From Cnuella takakiae (GTDB lineage: Bacteria > Bacteroidota > Bacteroidia > Chitinophagales > Chitinophagaceae): a stretch of 64,000 bases of DNA. The stretch spans positions 240,146 through 304,145 of the forward strand of contig NZ_MTFE01000010.1 of NCBI RefSeq assembly GCF_001953305.1. Reading direction: 5' to 3'. The translations under genes were made by a program, and so were the position numbers. The notes under the pieces are model-generated. The model was not told where the DNA came from. It did not search any database and saw only the letters and a program-made list of their open reading frames with translations. Below, one piece after another: positions 36,401 through 46,056 of the stretch (within the stretch, counting starts at the first letter, position 1; the number at the start of each line of letters is the position of its first letter).

Positions 36401-37036
36401 ATGACCCAAAAAACCTTTTACCACATCATCCTCGACCAGAGCGGCTCCATGCAGGATTGCATCGGCCAAACCATCAGTGGCTTTAATGAGCAGGTACAGA
36501 TGATCCGCTCCCTGCAGTTGCGTTATCCCGAGCAGGAACTGCTGTTGGGCCTTACCCGTTTCAACCACGAGGTGTTGCCTTCCTATTTTGCGCAGCCCGC
36601 GCAAATGGTTGCACCGCTGGATACCCGTACCTATCAACCTGATGGCACAACAGCGCTCTATGATGCCATTGGCCAAACCATCCAACAGCTACAAGGCCAT
36701 ATGAACGCAGAGTCGGGTAAAAGCGATACAAAGACCGTGGTGGTGATCCTTACCGATGGACATGAAAATGCTTCCCGCGAGTACAGCTTTCCGCTGATCC
36801 GGAAGATGATTGCCGAACTGGAAGCAACCGGTAAATGGACCTTCAGCTACCTGGGTGCTACCCTGGATGCCGAGCAGGTGGCGGCATCGCTGAACATCCG
36901 CCAGGAAAATAGTATGTACTTCGATAAAGCCGATACAAAGAAAACCTATGCCAGCATCGGCAGGTCGTTGAACAACTTTTTGCGTAAGCGAAAAGAGGGC
37001 GGAGATACCAGTACCTTCCTGGATAAAGACCTGTAA
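36401..37036 (+). CDS. VWA domain protein
   Basis: A 211-residue single VWA domain. The MIDAS motif is complete: DQSGSM at 12-17 (DxSxS), T at QPDGTTALYDAIG (about 88-100) and D in VVILTDGHENASREY. The start at 36401 (MTQKTFYHIILDQSGSM) fits; the upstream extension of the frame has no coding character. No signal peptide is seen, so it is cytoplasmic. VWA proteins bind partners through a metal ion and often work with MoxR ATPases; a MoxR gene lies 1.8 kb downstream on the same strand. The partner is unknown. Confidence 0.88.
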   Translation: MTQKTFYHIILDQSGSMQDCIGQTISGFNEQVQMIRSLQLRYPEQELLLGLTRFNHEVLPSYFAQPAQMVAPLDTRTYQPDGTTALYDAIGQTIQQLQGHMNAESGKSDTKTVVVILTDGHENASREYSFPLIRKMIAELEATGKWTFSYLGATLDAEQVAASLNIRQENSMYFDKADTKKTYASIGRSLNNFLRKRKEGGDTSTFLDKDL

Positions 37037-37136
37037 GGGGGGAAGGGAGTTTCACGCAGTGGATGCGGAGGGCGCAGTGGGCGGTATAGATGGATGAAGG
37101 ATCTTCCAGTGCTTTACTGGATCAACTACGGTTAAA

Positions 37137-37179
37137 CATGCGGCGTTGCTTTGTGATAACATCTATGCAACGCCGCATG
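37137..37179 (+). terminator. Hairpin after the VWA gene
   Basis: Perfect 13-base inverted repeat CATGCGGCGTTGC / GCAACGCCGCATG with a 17-base loop, 100 bases after the VWA stop. There is no strong T tract, so it may be a REP-like element instead. Confidence 0.45.
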
Positions 37180-37278
37180 CATCCTGCTGTCCTTTTTCTT
37201 CTTGTACATCATGAACAGAAAACGAGTGCATAAATACCAACCGCTGCATTAATTTGTATCTTGCCACAACCAAAACAT

Positions 37279-38412
37279 ATGACCATACACCTGATTCGTA
37301 CGGCCGGCGCAGATACCAGGATATTCGACGAAGTCCTCCACTTTTTACAGTCCTTTGAAGGGCCGGTACAGTTTACCGGCAACACTGCACTTGTATGGGA
37401 AAAACCCAGGTATACCAACAAGCGGGTGGATGAAGAAAGTTTTTTCCACCAGGAAAGGGTTTTGTGCAGCATGGCATGTTTCGACACACCTGAAATACCT
37501 GTTTTCAGGAAAGAATGCAGTTGGAAGGAATTGTTCGAAAAATGTGCGCAATACCGGAACACTTTCCCGGTAGCGGAAACCGACCTGGTACTGCTACTTA
37601 CTGATATCGCTAATGAGTTCAACTGGTTCTGTGCCCTCGATCCCGGCTTCCCTTACAATGGTTTTGTACACACCGGCGAGTGGGCCCATTATCTCAAGGC
37701 GTCTGAAGTATTCCCCGTGGCTTACCTGGTGGCAGGCCTCATTTTGCAGCAACATATGTTTGAAAACATGGCCCAACTGCAGGCCGCCGTACACCAGCAG
37801 CCTGTTGGTTGTATCAATGATTTCTGCGGGCATAAAAAAGAGATCACGCTCAAGATGCGCACCGCCGATGTATGCCCGGAGTGTATGCAAAAACTGCAGG
37901 GCAAACTGGAACCAAGGGCTATTGCACAGGTGCTGGATATTTTTGAAGGCGTACGCAAACGCCTGCTCTTTAACCAGCCCTTCCGGCAGGCAGTTTCGCC
38001 GAGCAGGCTGGTGGTGAATACCGCGGGTCGCATCCTCCTCCCCGATTATGGCAACCTGGAGATAAAGCTGACGCCGCTGGAGAAAACCCTATACCTTTTT
38101 TTCCTCAACCATCCCGAGGGTGTGCTGCTCCCCGACCTGGTAGACCACCGGGCTGAGCTGCGTAAACTATATGGCCGCTTTTCCAACAGCGGGCTGCTGG
38201 CCGAAGTGCACAATGGTGTGGAAGGACTGGTGGATGTCACCTCCAACTCGGCCAGCGAAAAGATCTCGCGGATCAAGGCGGCCTTTACCAAAGCCCTGGG
38301 TGCCGACCTGGCGGCGCAGTATATCATCAAAGGCGAAAAGGCGAAACCCAAATCCATCGCCCTGGACAGAAGCCTGGTGATCATACAGGGCAACCCTGTT
38401 GCCTACGACTAA
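37279..38412 (+). CDS. Hypothetical protein with CxxC-type zinc site, 377 residues
   Basis: The start chosen is MTIHLIRTAGADTRIF; an ATG 18 bases upstream is also in frame. The protein is soluble. A paired-cysteine site is visible (CINDFCGHKKE and VCPECMQKL, near residues 177-205), which suggests a structural zinc. The C-terminal third has ordered helices (LTPLEKTLYLFFLNHPEGVL, then SRIKAAFTKALG) that resemble a winged-helix DNA-binding or dimerisation fold. I recognise no named family. It lies between a VWA gene and the MoxR operon, which may be functional context. Confidence 0.75.
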   Translation: MTIHLIRTAGADTRIFDEVLHFLQSFEGPVQFTGNTALVWEKPRYTNKRVDEESFFHQERVLCSMACFDTPEIPVFRKECSWKELFEKCAQYRNTFPVAETDLVLLLTDIANEFNWFCALDPGFPYNGFVHTGEWAHYLKASEVFPVAYLVAGLILQQHMFENMAQLQAAVHQQPVGCINDFCGHKKEITLKMRTADVCPECMQKLQGKLEPRAIAQVLDIFEGVRKRLLFNQPFRQAVSPSRLVVNTAGRILLPDYGNLEIKLTPLEKTLYLFFLNHPEGVLLPDLVDHRAELRKLYGRFSNSGLLAEVHNGVEGLVDVTSNSASEKISRIKAAFTKALGADLAAQYIIKGEKAKPKSIALDRSLVIIQGNPVAYD

Positions 38413-38822
38413 AGCCTGCGAACCCTTTCAATCCATGCGTATACAATAAACCTTACCATAAAAGGTTACCCTGCTGCCAAGGCTGCTGTTCGGGTCCCGG
38501 CTACACACAAAGTTTTCCGCCTTGCAGCCCCTGCAGAAGTAAGGGTGCACCCTCTAGGAATCATAACGCAACTCCAGGTACATTTTTTTAAACCATAACA
38601 ATATCGGTTCCTCATCACCGTTATAAAATCACAAAGCATCAGGAGTTCCCTTTTTCAAAGGGATGCCAACCGGGCCGCAGGCTAACGGTGGACCAGTATG
38701 CGGGCCGCAGGGTCAAAAGCTTGAACGCTTACCTTTTCGTTTCCCCTTCTTCCTGTTGCTTCATTTTTTAACCAACGCGGCTGCCTGTATCCATGCAGGG
38801 GCTGCGCAAAAACTGAAGCGCT
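38413..38822. other. Intergenic, no gene recognised
   Basis: A 410 bp spacer. It contains CCCTTTTTCAAAGGG (near 38648) and a direct repeat GGGCCGCAGG about 30 bases apart (38672 and 38702). No coding sequence is supported. Confidence 0.4.
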
Positions 38823-40253
38823 ATGCAGCAATCCTTCCTGCGCCCCCTGGGCGTGTATGGCTTCGACGCCATCGAGCCGCTGATCCTTGCGGCACTCCTT
38901 TCCGAAGACCCCATCCTGCTCATCGGCAAGGCGGGCACGGGCAAGACCTTTTTGCTCAACAGCCTTTCCGAAGCCCTGAGTCTCGAACACCGGCACTACA
39001 ATGCCAGCCTTATTTCCTTCGACGACCTGGTGGGTTTTCCCTACCCTGCCACCGATGGTAAAAGCATCGATTTCATTCCCACGCCGGCTACGGTATGGCA
39101 GGCCGAAAGCATCCTCATCGACGAGCTGAGCCGCTGCCGCCCCGAGGTGCAGAACAAGTTCTTTTCGCTGGTACACGAACGAAAGGTACAGGGCCTTGGC
39201 CTGCCCCGCCTGCGCTACCGCTGGGCGGCCATGAACCCCTTTGCGCTGGAAAACGATACCGAAGAAAATTACGAAGGCTCGCAGCCACTCGACCCCGCAC
39301 TTGCCGACCGCTTTTCTTTTATCCTGGAAGTCCCCGACTGGAGCGAACTGTCGGCCGCCGACCAATTGCTGGTGCTCCAGCCTGGTGGCGAGGGGCTGGT
39401 GAATGGTTCCAGCGAACCCCTAATCCAGTGGATCGCCCGTTGCAGGCAACAGTTCGAGGCACAGCTGCAGCAACCACCGGCACAACTGCTGACCTATGCC
39501 CGCCAGTGCGCCACCCTGATGGGTGCCGCAGGTTTGCGCCTGTCGCCACGCAGGGCACGCCTGCTGGCCCGCAACCTGGTGGCAGTAGGTTGTGTGGATG
39601 CCCGAAATGAACAGGGCAGGAGGCTAACCCAAAAAGCCTTATACCTGCTGGCCCTCCGCTGGAGCCTGCCCCATCGTGCCTGGAGAAGCATCATCCCAGA
39701 CCATGTCATTGAATCGGTACATGCCGAAGCCTGGCGCCTCAGCGGCTGTTGCGATCCCCGGGAGCAATGGGTATCGGACCTGCTGGCACAGCCCTCCCTT
39801 GAAAAGCGGGTGCAGTTGCTGCTGTCCGATGTACCAGATAAGGATACCCGCAGCACGGCCCTCTTCCAGTGCCTGCACCGCGAGCCCCTGTGGCGTAAGG
39901 CCATTATTGCCTTCAGTACCTATCCCTGCTTCGAAAGTGCCGGCCTGCTGCATGAGGATGCCCTCAACGAACTGCAGTGCCTGGCAGCACCCCTGCTGGT
40001 GGTGGATGGCGAACTGACCTGGACGGAATACCAGGGTCAGCACAAGACCCAGCACCCCAAGTGGTCGGCATGTGTAACCTATATGGCTACCCTCGGGGAG
40101 CATACAAAGCGGAGAAACCGCGCCCGCCAGCTCTTTGTGTACCTGCTCACCCAAAAGTCCGAATTCCCCGAGCCCGAGGTAGTGGAGCAAGAACTGGAGG
40201 CCTGCTTCCGCATGGCGGCCCGCAAAGCAAGGGAGGTAAGCCATGGCGCCTGA
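38823..40253 (+). CDS. MoxR-type AAA ATPase
   Basis: A 476-residue AAA+ protein of the MoxR class. Walker A is GKAGTGKT (35-42), and a MoxR-like SFDDLVGFPYPATDG loop follows. Walker B is ILIDELSR (97-104) and sensor 1 is RYRWAAMNPF. The arginine finger region is LDPALADRFSF. The C-terminal lid (about 190-300) leads into an extra helical domain of about 170 residues beyond the usual MoxR length. MoxR ATPases remodel partners through VWA proteins; here the partner is encoded two genes downstream. The start overlaps nothing. The gene is followed by a hypothetical gene with an 11-base overlap. Confidence 0.88.
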   Translation: MQQSFLRPLGVYGFDAIEPLILAALLSEDPILLIGKAGTGKTFLLNSLSEALSLEHRHYNASLISFDDLVGFPYPATDGKSIDFIPTPATVWQAESILIDELSRCRPEVQNKFFSLVHERKVQGLGLPRLRYRWAAMNPFALENDTEENYEGSQPLDPALADRFSFILEVPDWSELSAADQLLVLQPGGEGLVNGSSEPLIQWIARCRQQFEAQLQQPPAQLLTYARQCATLMGAAGLRLSPRRARLLARNLVAVGCVDARNEQGRRLTQKALYLLALRWSLPHRAWRSIIPDHVIESVHAEAWRLSGCCDPREQWVSDLLAQPSLEKRVQLLLSDVPDKDTRSTALFQCLHREPLWRKAIIAFSTYPCFESAGLLHEDALNELQCLAAPLLVVDGELTWTEYQGQHKTQHPKWSACVTYMATLGEHTKRRNRARQLFVYLLTQKSEFPEPEVVEQELEACFRMAARKAREVSHGA

Positions 40254-40698
40254 GCTGCGGGACAGCACCGGCGATAAGTGGCTCCACAATATGGGCGCAC
40301 CCATGAGCCGCCAGTGCAACCAGCGGGTGAGGGCCGACTATTTCATGAGCGGCAACAGTGGCTGGAGCACGGGCTATTTCGGCATGAAGATTCCCGGGGG
40401 CACCGACCTGCAATCCTGGCTGGAAGGAGAGCTCAAAAAAGCGGGATACAAGAGTTGGGAGGACGCCGATGCGCATCTGCCAAGGTCGCACGAACGGGCC
40501 CTTGTTTATGACCGTACGGATGGCGGGAAGGCTGAAGCGCTGTCGCCGGAAATGAATGTGCACTGCGCCCTGGTGCTGGGCCGCTGCAGCCAGCATTTTT
40601 ACCAACCCGATGGACCACTGATCCTCACCCGAAAAAGGCTGCAGCGCCAGGTAAGGCTGTTGACCATCCAAACCAATGACTACTATGAACTGGACTGA
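40243..40698 (+). CDS. Hypothetical protein between MoxR and VWA-metallopeptidase genes
   Basis: A 151-residue soluble protein, MAPELRDSTGDKWLHNMG ... LVYDRTDGGKAEALSPEM ... YYELD, with no family I can name. It overlaps the MoxR gene by 11 bases and the metallopeptidase gene by 14, so the three are translationally coupled and probably form one complex. In MoxR/VWA conflict systems a third small component often accompanies the pair; this may be the adaptor. That is inference. Confidence 0.7.
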   Translation: MAPELRDSTGDKWLHNMGAPMSRQCNQRVRADYFMSGNSGWSTGYFGMKIPGGTDLQSWLEGELKKAGYKSWEDADAHLPRSHERALVYDRTDGGKAEALSPEMNVHCALVLGRCSQHFYQPDGPLILTRKRLQRQVRLLTIQTNDYYELD

Positions 40699-41974
40699 AC
40701 AAGCAATCCGCCACCTCGTGGCCGAATTGGCCGACGACAACCCGCTGGCCTGCAGGGCCCTGTTCCGCATCACCGATATCCTGTTTACAGAAGCCGTACC
40801 CACGCTGGCCGTAAGCCTGTCGGCAAAACCAGTACTGCAGATTAACCTTGCCTTTCTTTGCCAGCATGCCCAAACGGAGGCCGAGGTAAAGGCCGTACTG
40901 CTGCACGAGTTCCTCCATGTATTGCTGGGCCATACCGAGAAGTTCAGCTACAACACGCCCCTGCTCAATATTGCCCTCGACGCCATCATCAATGCCATCA
41001 TCCACCGCACCTGCGGCCCTCAGTGGTCGGGCTTCTTCGCAAGGTTGTATCCCTGGAAAGGCATGAGCAAGCTGTTGCGCCCGGCGCCGGATGAGTTCCT
41101 GTGGTCACGCGAATACTGGGAAAAGATACAGGACCGGGTATACGCCGGAAAGGTGGGTGCCGACGACCTGCACGAGCTGCTGCAGCACCTGCATACCAGC
41201 AAGGAGGATGGGAGCGCGATCCCACTGCTGGTAGGCAACCACGAAGCACAGGAGTTGTCGGAAGCAGGTAGCCAACTGCTTGATGGCATCATAAAACAGA
41301 TGGATGGCACCCGCATCTGGCGCAAGCCCCGCCAGTTTGGCCACGGTAAAGACCCCGACCAGGAAGAACTGATGGCAAAGGAATGGGCCGCCGCAAAGTG
41401 GCGTGCCGCCACCCAACGCCTGCTGCGCCGCTGCCTTATTGCCGACAATAAGGGCCGGAAGGAAAGTCACCCGCACGATGTGTATCTGCCCCTGCCTACC
41501 CCATCCGACAGGCGCGCTTTTCTGCGCATGGGCTGGAGCCCTGTGCTGCCCTTTGCGCGCCACAGGTTGCAGGTAGCCCGTCCCCAGGCAAGGGCCAATG
41601 TTTACCTAGATGTGAGCGGTTCGATGCACGCCGAGCTGGAGGCACTGGTGGGACTGCTCCACCACTTCCATAAAGAGCTGCGCCGCCCGCTATGGGTGTT
41701 TTCAAACGATGTGTACCCCGCCAGTTTCCGTAATGGCAAACTCCGGTACGAGAGTACCGGTGGTACCAGCATCGGCTGCGTGTTCGACCAACTGCGGAAA
41801 CAACCTGTGCGCAAGGCGCTGATCGTTACCGATGGTTACGTGGAAAGCATCACACCCGAAATGCTCGTAGGGATCGATAAAAACCAGGTGCAGGTACTGG
41901 TAAGTGCCGACGGCGATGCTTCGGCGTTCGAGGATAACGGACTGCCTTTTTATAAGCTGCCCCTGCTTGACTGA
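40685..41974 (+). CDS. DUF2201-type putative metallopeptidase with VWA-like domain
   Basis: A 429-residue protein. The N-terminal domain carries the zinc-peptidase motif HEFLHVLLGH (residues 74-83), matching the DUF2201 N-terminal family. The C-terminal domain is VWA-like, with the MIDAS start YLDVSGSMHAE near 308-318 and ALIVTDGYVESI. This arrangement is the usual partner of MoxR ATPases in RavA/ViaA-like systems. It starts within the preceding gene (ATG at 40685). The peptidase motif looks intact. Target unknown. A candidate SAM synthetase gene lies 105 bases downstream. Confidence 0.85.
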   Translation: MNWTEQAIRHLVAELADDNPLACRALFRITDILFTEAVPTLAVSLSAKPVLQINLAFLCQHAQTEAEVKAVLLHEFLHVLLGHTEKFSYNTPLLNIALDAIINAIIHRTCGPQWSGFFARLYPWKGMSKLLRPAPDEFLWSREYWEKIQDRVYAGKVGADDLHELLQHLHTSKEDGSAIPLLVGNHEAQELSEAGSQLLDGIIKQMDGTRIWRKPRQFGHGKDPDQEELMAKEWAAAKWRAATQRLLRRCLIADNKGRKESHPHDVYLPLPTPSDRRAFLRMGWSPVLPFARHRLQVARPQARANVYLDVSGSMHAELEALVGLLHHFHKELRRPLWVFSNDVYPASFRNGKLRYESTGGTSIGCVFDQLRKQPVRKALIVTDGYVESITPEMLVGIDKNQVQVLVSADGDASAFEDNGLPFYKLPLLD

Positions 41975-42078
41975 AGGCTGGCCTGTTTGCTTCCAGGCTT
42001 ATGCGATTTCAATTTTCAAACTCGCTGCTTAGGACACCCTTGCTGCATAGGCGCCTTAGTGGCTACATAAAACCTTAC

Positions 42079-43193
42079 ATGAAACGATATTCCGAGACCG
42101 TGCTCAACGGGCACCCCGATAAATTCTGCGACCTGCTCGCCGACTGTATTGTGCGCGAGGTATACCGCAACGACCCCGAAGGCTATGCCCAGGTGGAGGC
42201 TTCGGTTTGGAGCCACCAGCTTTTTCTGACCGGAGCCATTGCCACCCGCAACCGGGCCGCCATCGATGTGCGGCAACTGCTGGTTGAACTGGGTGAAACC
42301 ATCGGCTATACTGCCACCAACCACATTGATGCCAGCCGTTACCAGGTGCACGACCATATCTGCCGGCTTAACGCAGACCCTCTGCAATGGACCCGTCACT
42401 GCAACGACCAGAGCATCATCACTGGCTATGCAGGCTACGATGGGTTTACTAACTGGCTGCCGCCCGAACATTATGGTGCCTGGTATTTCCGGGCTGCCCT
42501 GGTGAGGGCCCTAAGTCCCGGCAGCGAACTTGCGGGCCATGGACCGGATGGCAAAGTCTTGCTGGTGCTGGATGAAGATGCGCAAGGTTTTCGGCTACAT
42601 ACCCTGCTGGTGACCTTGCAACAGCATCCTTCGGCTGGTTACCTGGCCTTTACCGAGCAGGTGGCGGTATTCCTGTATGCTGCTTATGCGCAACTAGCAG
42701 CTAAAGATCCCCGGTGGTATGCAGCATGGAAAGACATCAGGGTACTGATCAATCCCAACGGCACATTTATAAGGGGCGGCAGCGATAGCGATAATGGCCA
42801 GACAGGCCGCAAGCTGGTGATGGATTATTACGGCCCGCGCATACCTATTGGCGGGGTGCTCTATATGGCAAGCACCTCTCCCACATCGACCGGATGGGTG
42901 CCCTTGCCGCCAGGGCCTATGCCCTGGAGTTGGTACAGGGGCGCGCCACCGAGGCCCGGGTACAATTGTGTTATGCTCCCGGTATCAACGAGCCGCTGGA
43001 TGTCAGCATTTGCTGCAACCGGAAGCTGCATGACGATCCCCGTGCCCGTTTTCAGGTGGATGCGATGCGATGGCAGGTTGCGGCCGGAGTGTTGGCATAC
43101 ACGATGGATGTGATCGGTAGTTTTTATGCAAACCAGCATTCAGCCATCCTTGCACCCCCGGCACCTGCACAAAAACCCACTCCTTCATCTTAG
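42079..43193 (+). pseudogene. metK: Divergent S-adenosylmethionine synthetase, frameshifted
   Basis: The frame from 42079 encodes a MetK-like N-terminus (ETVLNGHPDKFCDLLAD) with the ATP-loop GHPDK, then DQSIITGYAGYD and GGSDSDNGQTGRKLVMDYYG. At 42853-42856 the frame is lost: GGCGGGGTGC would read on as GGGALYGKHLSHIDR only if one more G were present in the G run. The correct frame continues to 43193 with MGALAARAYALELVQG ... DVIGSFYAN. The protein would be about 370 residues. It differs strongly from housekeeping MetK (no SEGHPDKVADQI), so it seems a second, specialised copy. A one-base deletion or a base-calling error explains the break. Confidence 0.8.
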
Positions 43194-43243
43194 GAAAAAC
43201 CCTAATTTCTTCAAAACAGATTAAATCGATACACAATATTTTG

Positions 43244-43279
43244 CCAGCCCTGCGTTTCTTGCACTAAACGCAGGGCTGG
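43244..43279 (+). terminator. Strong hairpin after metK
   Basis: Perfect 14-base stem CCAGCCCTGCGTTT / AAACGCAGGGCTGG with an 8-base loop. No T tract follows on the plus strand; it may be a terminator-like or REP-like element. Confidence 0.55.
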
Positions 43280-43420
43280 TACAGCCGGGCTGGAAGGGTT
43301 TCAACAACCCCGGCATTGGCGGGAGACCAGGCAGCCTGCGTTGTGGCAATCAAATTCCAAACATCGAGCCTGCGCCGAGCAGGTTCGCCTATAAAACCAA
43401 AAAGATCCTGGCCCTATATC

Positions 43421-44089
43421 ATGAACCGTCCTTACCAAAACAATACCCTCCGTTCCTGGCTGCTGCTGCCGGCACTGGTGGTGCTGGGCAGTGCCTTTAC
43501 CCCGCTTTCCACCCCGGCAACCGGCAACCGGCCAGCCGCTGCTACCCCTACCAAGGGCATTACGTCTGGCGGCTGTACCAGCTGCGCCTCCTTCTTCCCC
43601 GACGATGTGGCCACCCAGGCAAGGGCATACCGCTCGGAAGGTATCAACCCGCAAAAGACCGACAAGGGCATCAAACAGCTTTACCGGAGCGGCAAGCTGC
43701 AGCTGGTGGCGTCCAACAGCCAGTACAAGGTAAACAGGCTGTACCACTCGCAGCCCTACCTGCTGCCCGAAGGCAAGGCCTTCCTCAGCGAGCTGGCCAG
43801 CCGCTACAAGGCAGCCTGCAAGGCAGCCGGCGTTGGTTATGTAAAATTTACCATCTCCAGCCTTACCCGCTCCAGGCAGTCGGTAGCATCGCTGATGGAA
43901 GAAAACGACAACAGCATTGCCAACAGCGCCCACCTCAAGGGCAAGACCTTCGATGTGTCGTATGCCGCTTTTGGACGCAGCCGCAAACAACTCAAGCTCT
44001 TTGTAGCGGAGTTAAAGGAAATGCGGTCGGAAGGGCTTTGTTATGTGAAGTATGAACGGAATGGCTGTTTGCATATTACGGTGCGTTGA
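43421..44089 (+). CDS. DUF5715-type secreted protein
   Basis: The start at 43421 (MNRPYQNNTLRSWLLLPALV) gives a signal peptide of about 26 residues; the frame upstream to 43316 has no coding character. A Ser/Pro/Thr-rich linker follows and then a Cys pair (GGCTSCASFF). The C-terminal half carries KFTISSLTRSRQSVASLM ... SAHLKGKTFDVSY, the pattern of DUF5715/M15-like peptidase folds with a His-Asp pair (HLKGKTFDVSY). The product is 222 residues. It could cut cell-wall peptides in the periplasm; a catalytic role is not shown. Confidence 0.75.
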   Translation: MNRPYQNNTLRSWLLLPALVVLGSAFTPLSTPATGNRPAAATPTKGITSGGCTSCASFFPDDVATQARAYRSEGINPQKTDKGIKQLYRSGKLQLVASNSQYKVNRLYHSQPYLLPEGKAFLSELASRYKAACKAAGVGYVKFTISSLTRSRQSVASLMEENDNSIANSAHLKGKTFDVSYAAFGRSRKQLKLFVAELKEMRSEGLCYVKYERNGCLHITVR

Positions 44090-44223
44090 GGATGCCGGGG
44101 GCAGATAGCTGCAAGCTTTAAGCTACAAGCTGCAAGCAATTAGCTACAAGTGGAGCTTACAAAAGGAAAATTCCGGGCGCAAACCAAAAGCGTATTAGGT
44201 ATCAGCCACAACAGAAAGGCTTT

Positions 44224-46002
44224 TCAACCTGAAATACCCAGTTTCTTCAGTCTTGAACCAATAGCACCTGGCTGCCGGCCGAAATGCCGGGCGATTTCTC
44301 CTATCTTTTTACCTTGGGTGTACAATCGCTTCAGTTCGGAATCCAGCATGGGTGTCCAGGGTTCGTAAGCATTCGGAAATTGTTTGCGGATTTCCGCAAA
44401 GGGCTTGTTCTTAGTTGGTGTATGCGGTTTTTCCAAATCCAACAATGGTTTCGGTTCGGCAAGCTGCGAGTTGGGAAGGACTACAATATTAGGTAATGCC
44501 GGAAAGTGCCTGGGGAGCAGCTTTTCAGGGATGCGCAACAGTCCCCGGGTGCGGGTAAGGGCTACATACAGCAGGTTTATCTCTTCATTGATGCGGATAG
44601 ATGGCTCGCCGCTGACAACCGCTTTGGCTACACCGGCTTCGGTGATAAAATCTTCCGCCAGCTGCACGGCATCGTACTCCAGCCCTTTGCACCGGTGTAC
44701 GGTGGAGAAGACCATAACGGCATTTCTCCTTTCCCCATCGGCCACCTGCTTGCGTTTGAGTTCGGCGATCAGGTCAACGATCTCATTACCATATTCCTGT
44801 ACCAGCTTCACCATCATCCCCAGTTCCACATCTTCGGTTTGGCGGATATAAGCCTCCAGGTCGGTTAGGGTGCGCATGGTTCGCAGCAGCGGATTGCGGA
44901 TAGCGCGTAAACGGCCATTATACAGGTGCAGCACATCGTACAGCGATGCGCCTTCACTGGCATAAGTGTAGGAGTTGATATTGCCTTCAAAATACAAGCG
45001 GGCCACCTCGGGGTGTTCCCTGATATAACGGATGGCACGGAGCAGGAGCCCCAGGTTGGTGCGGGCAAGGGTGGCTTTACAAACCGGAGCCACGGCCATT
45101 CCCCGGCCTTCGATGGTTACGGGAGCACAGGGCTGCACCATATTTTTCCAGACCAATACCCAACGGGCCAGCTTTGCTATGGCCGGCGGAAAACGAAAGG
45201 AAACCGTCAAGTGGTAAGGTGTAAAACCGGGCAGGTCGAGGGCATTAACGGCATAGCGCCAGCTATAGATCTGCTGGTGCCTGTCGCCTACCATAACCTT
45301 GGTGGCCCGCTGCCGTAAAAACACATCCAGCATGGCCGCCGAGGCATCCTGTGCTTCATCAAAAAGGATATAGCCGTAGGAAGACAACAGCGGCTTTGAT
45401 AACTGGTATTTCTTAAGGTAAAAATCGTGGGTCACCGCTATCCTGCCTTCCTCCATCAACTGCCACAGGCGGCGGGTGCCGCCAAGGATATAGGGAAACA
45501 GGTTTTGTACAAAAGCCTGGGCTTGCGCATCTTTCACCGTATCGGCATAGTGGAGGCTTTCCACCGTGTCGGCTTTGCTGTTGCAGAAATAACTAAAGTA
45601 GCGGTTGATATGGTTGGCCAGCACCATGGCACCATGTTGCTGGCCATGACTGGAGAGTGAAAGCAATCCGGCTATTTCCGCAACGGTATACCCGCACTCC
45701 CGCACCTTGTATTTGCCACCGGCCACTACCGCTTTAAAGGCCAGGGAATGGGCCGTTTCCACCTGTACCCCAGTAAGGCCATGGGCGGCAAACTTCTGGT
45801 GTGCTTCCATGCGTACCGAACGGTTAAAGGCCAGGTACAAGATACGGGAACCCACCGGCCGGGTAGCGGCATAATGGATCAGGGTGGTGGTTTTGCCAGA
45901 ACCCGCAACGGCATTGATCTGGATATTCCCATTTGCGGAAAGGATGGCATTTTGTTCAGGTGTCAGGAGTAACTTGGAGGAAGAAAGAACAGCTTGTTCC
46001 AT
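44224..46002 (-). CDS. UvrD/Rep-like SF1 helicase with extra C-terminal domain
   Basis: The start is set at MEQAVLSSSKLLLTPEQ (46002), giving 592 residues; ATGs at 46014 and 46056 extend it. The Q-motif LTPEQNAIL and Walker A AGSGKTT (33-39) are at the N-terminus. Motif II is ILFDEAQDASAAML, motif III is VMVGDRHQQIYSWRY, motif V is STVHRCKGLEYDAV and motif VI is LLYVALTRTRGLLRI. The C-terminal tail is unusual: after a proline-rich linker it ends in KKIGEIARHFGRQPGAIGSRLKKL, which resembles a helix-turn-helix/homeodomain-type DNA-binding element. Likely role: DNA unwinding in repair. It is transcribed away from the MoxR cluster. Confidence 0.9.
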   Translation of the reverse strand: MEQAVLSSSKLLLTPEQNAILSANGNIQINAVAGSGKTTTLIHYAATRPVGSRILYLAFNRSVRMEAHQKFAAHGLTGVQVETAHSLAFKAVVAGGKYKVRECGYTVAEIAGLLSLSSHGQQHGAMVLANHINRYFSYFCNSKADTVESLHYADTVKDAQAQAFVQNLFPYILGGTRRLWQLMEEGRIAVTHDFYLKKYQLSKPLLSSYGYILFDEAQDASAAMLDVFLRQRATKVMVGDRHQQIYSWRYAVNALDLPGFTPYHLTVSFRFPPAIAKLARWVLVWKNMVQPCAPVTIEGRGMAVAPVCKATLARTNLGLLLRAIRYIREHPEVARLYFEGNINSYTYASEGASLYDVLHLYNGRLRAIRNPLLRTMRTLTDLEAYIRQTEDVELGMMVKLVQEYGNEIVDLIAELKRKQVADGERRNAVMVFSTVHRCKGLEYDAVQLAEDFITEAGVAKAVVSGEPSIRINEEINLLYVALTRTRGLLRIPEKLLPRHFPALPNIVVLPNSQLAEPKPLLDLEKPHTPTKNKPFAEIRKQFPNAYEPWTPMLDSELKRLYTQGKKIGEIARHFGRQPGAIGSRLKKLGISG

Positions 46003-46056
46003 AACCAAAGGCATTGTTGGGATGTAAGCAGGAAGGTTGCAAGAGCCAATTTTCAA

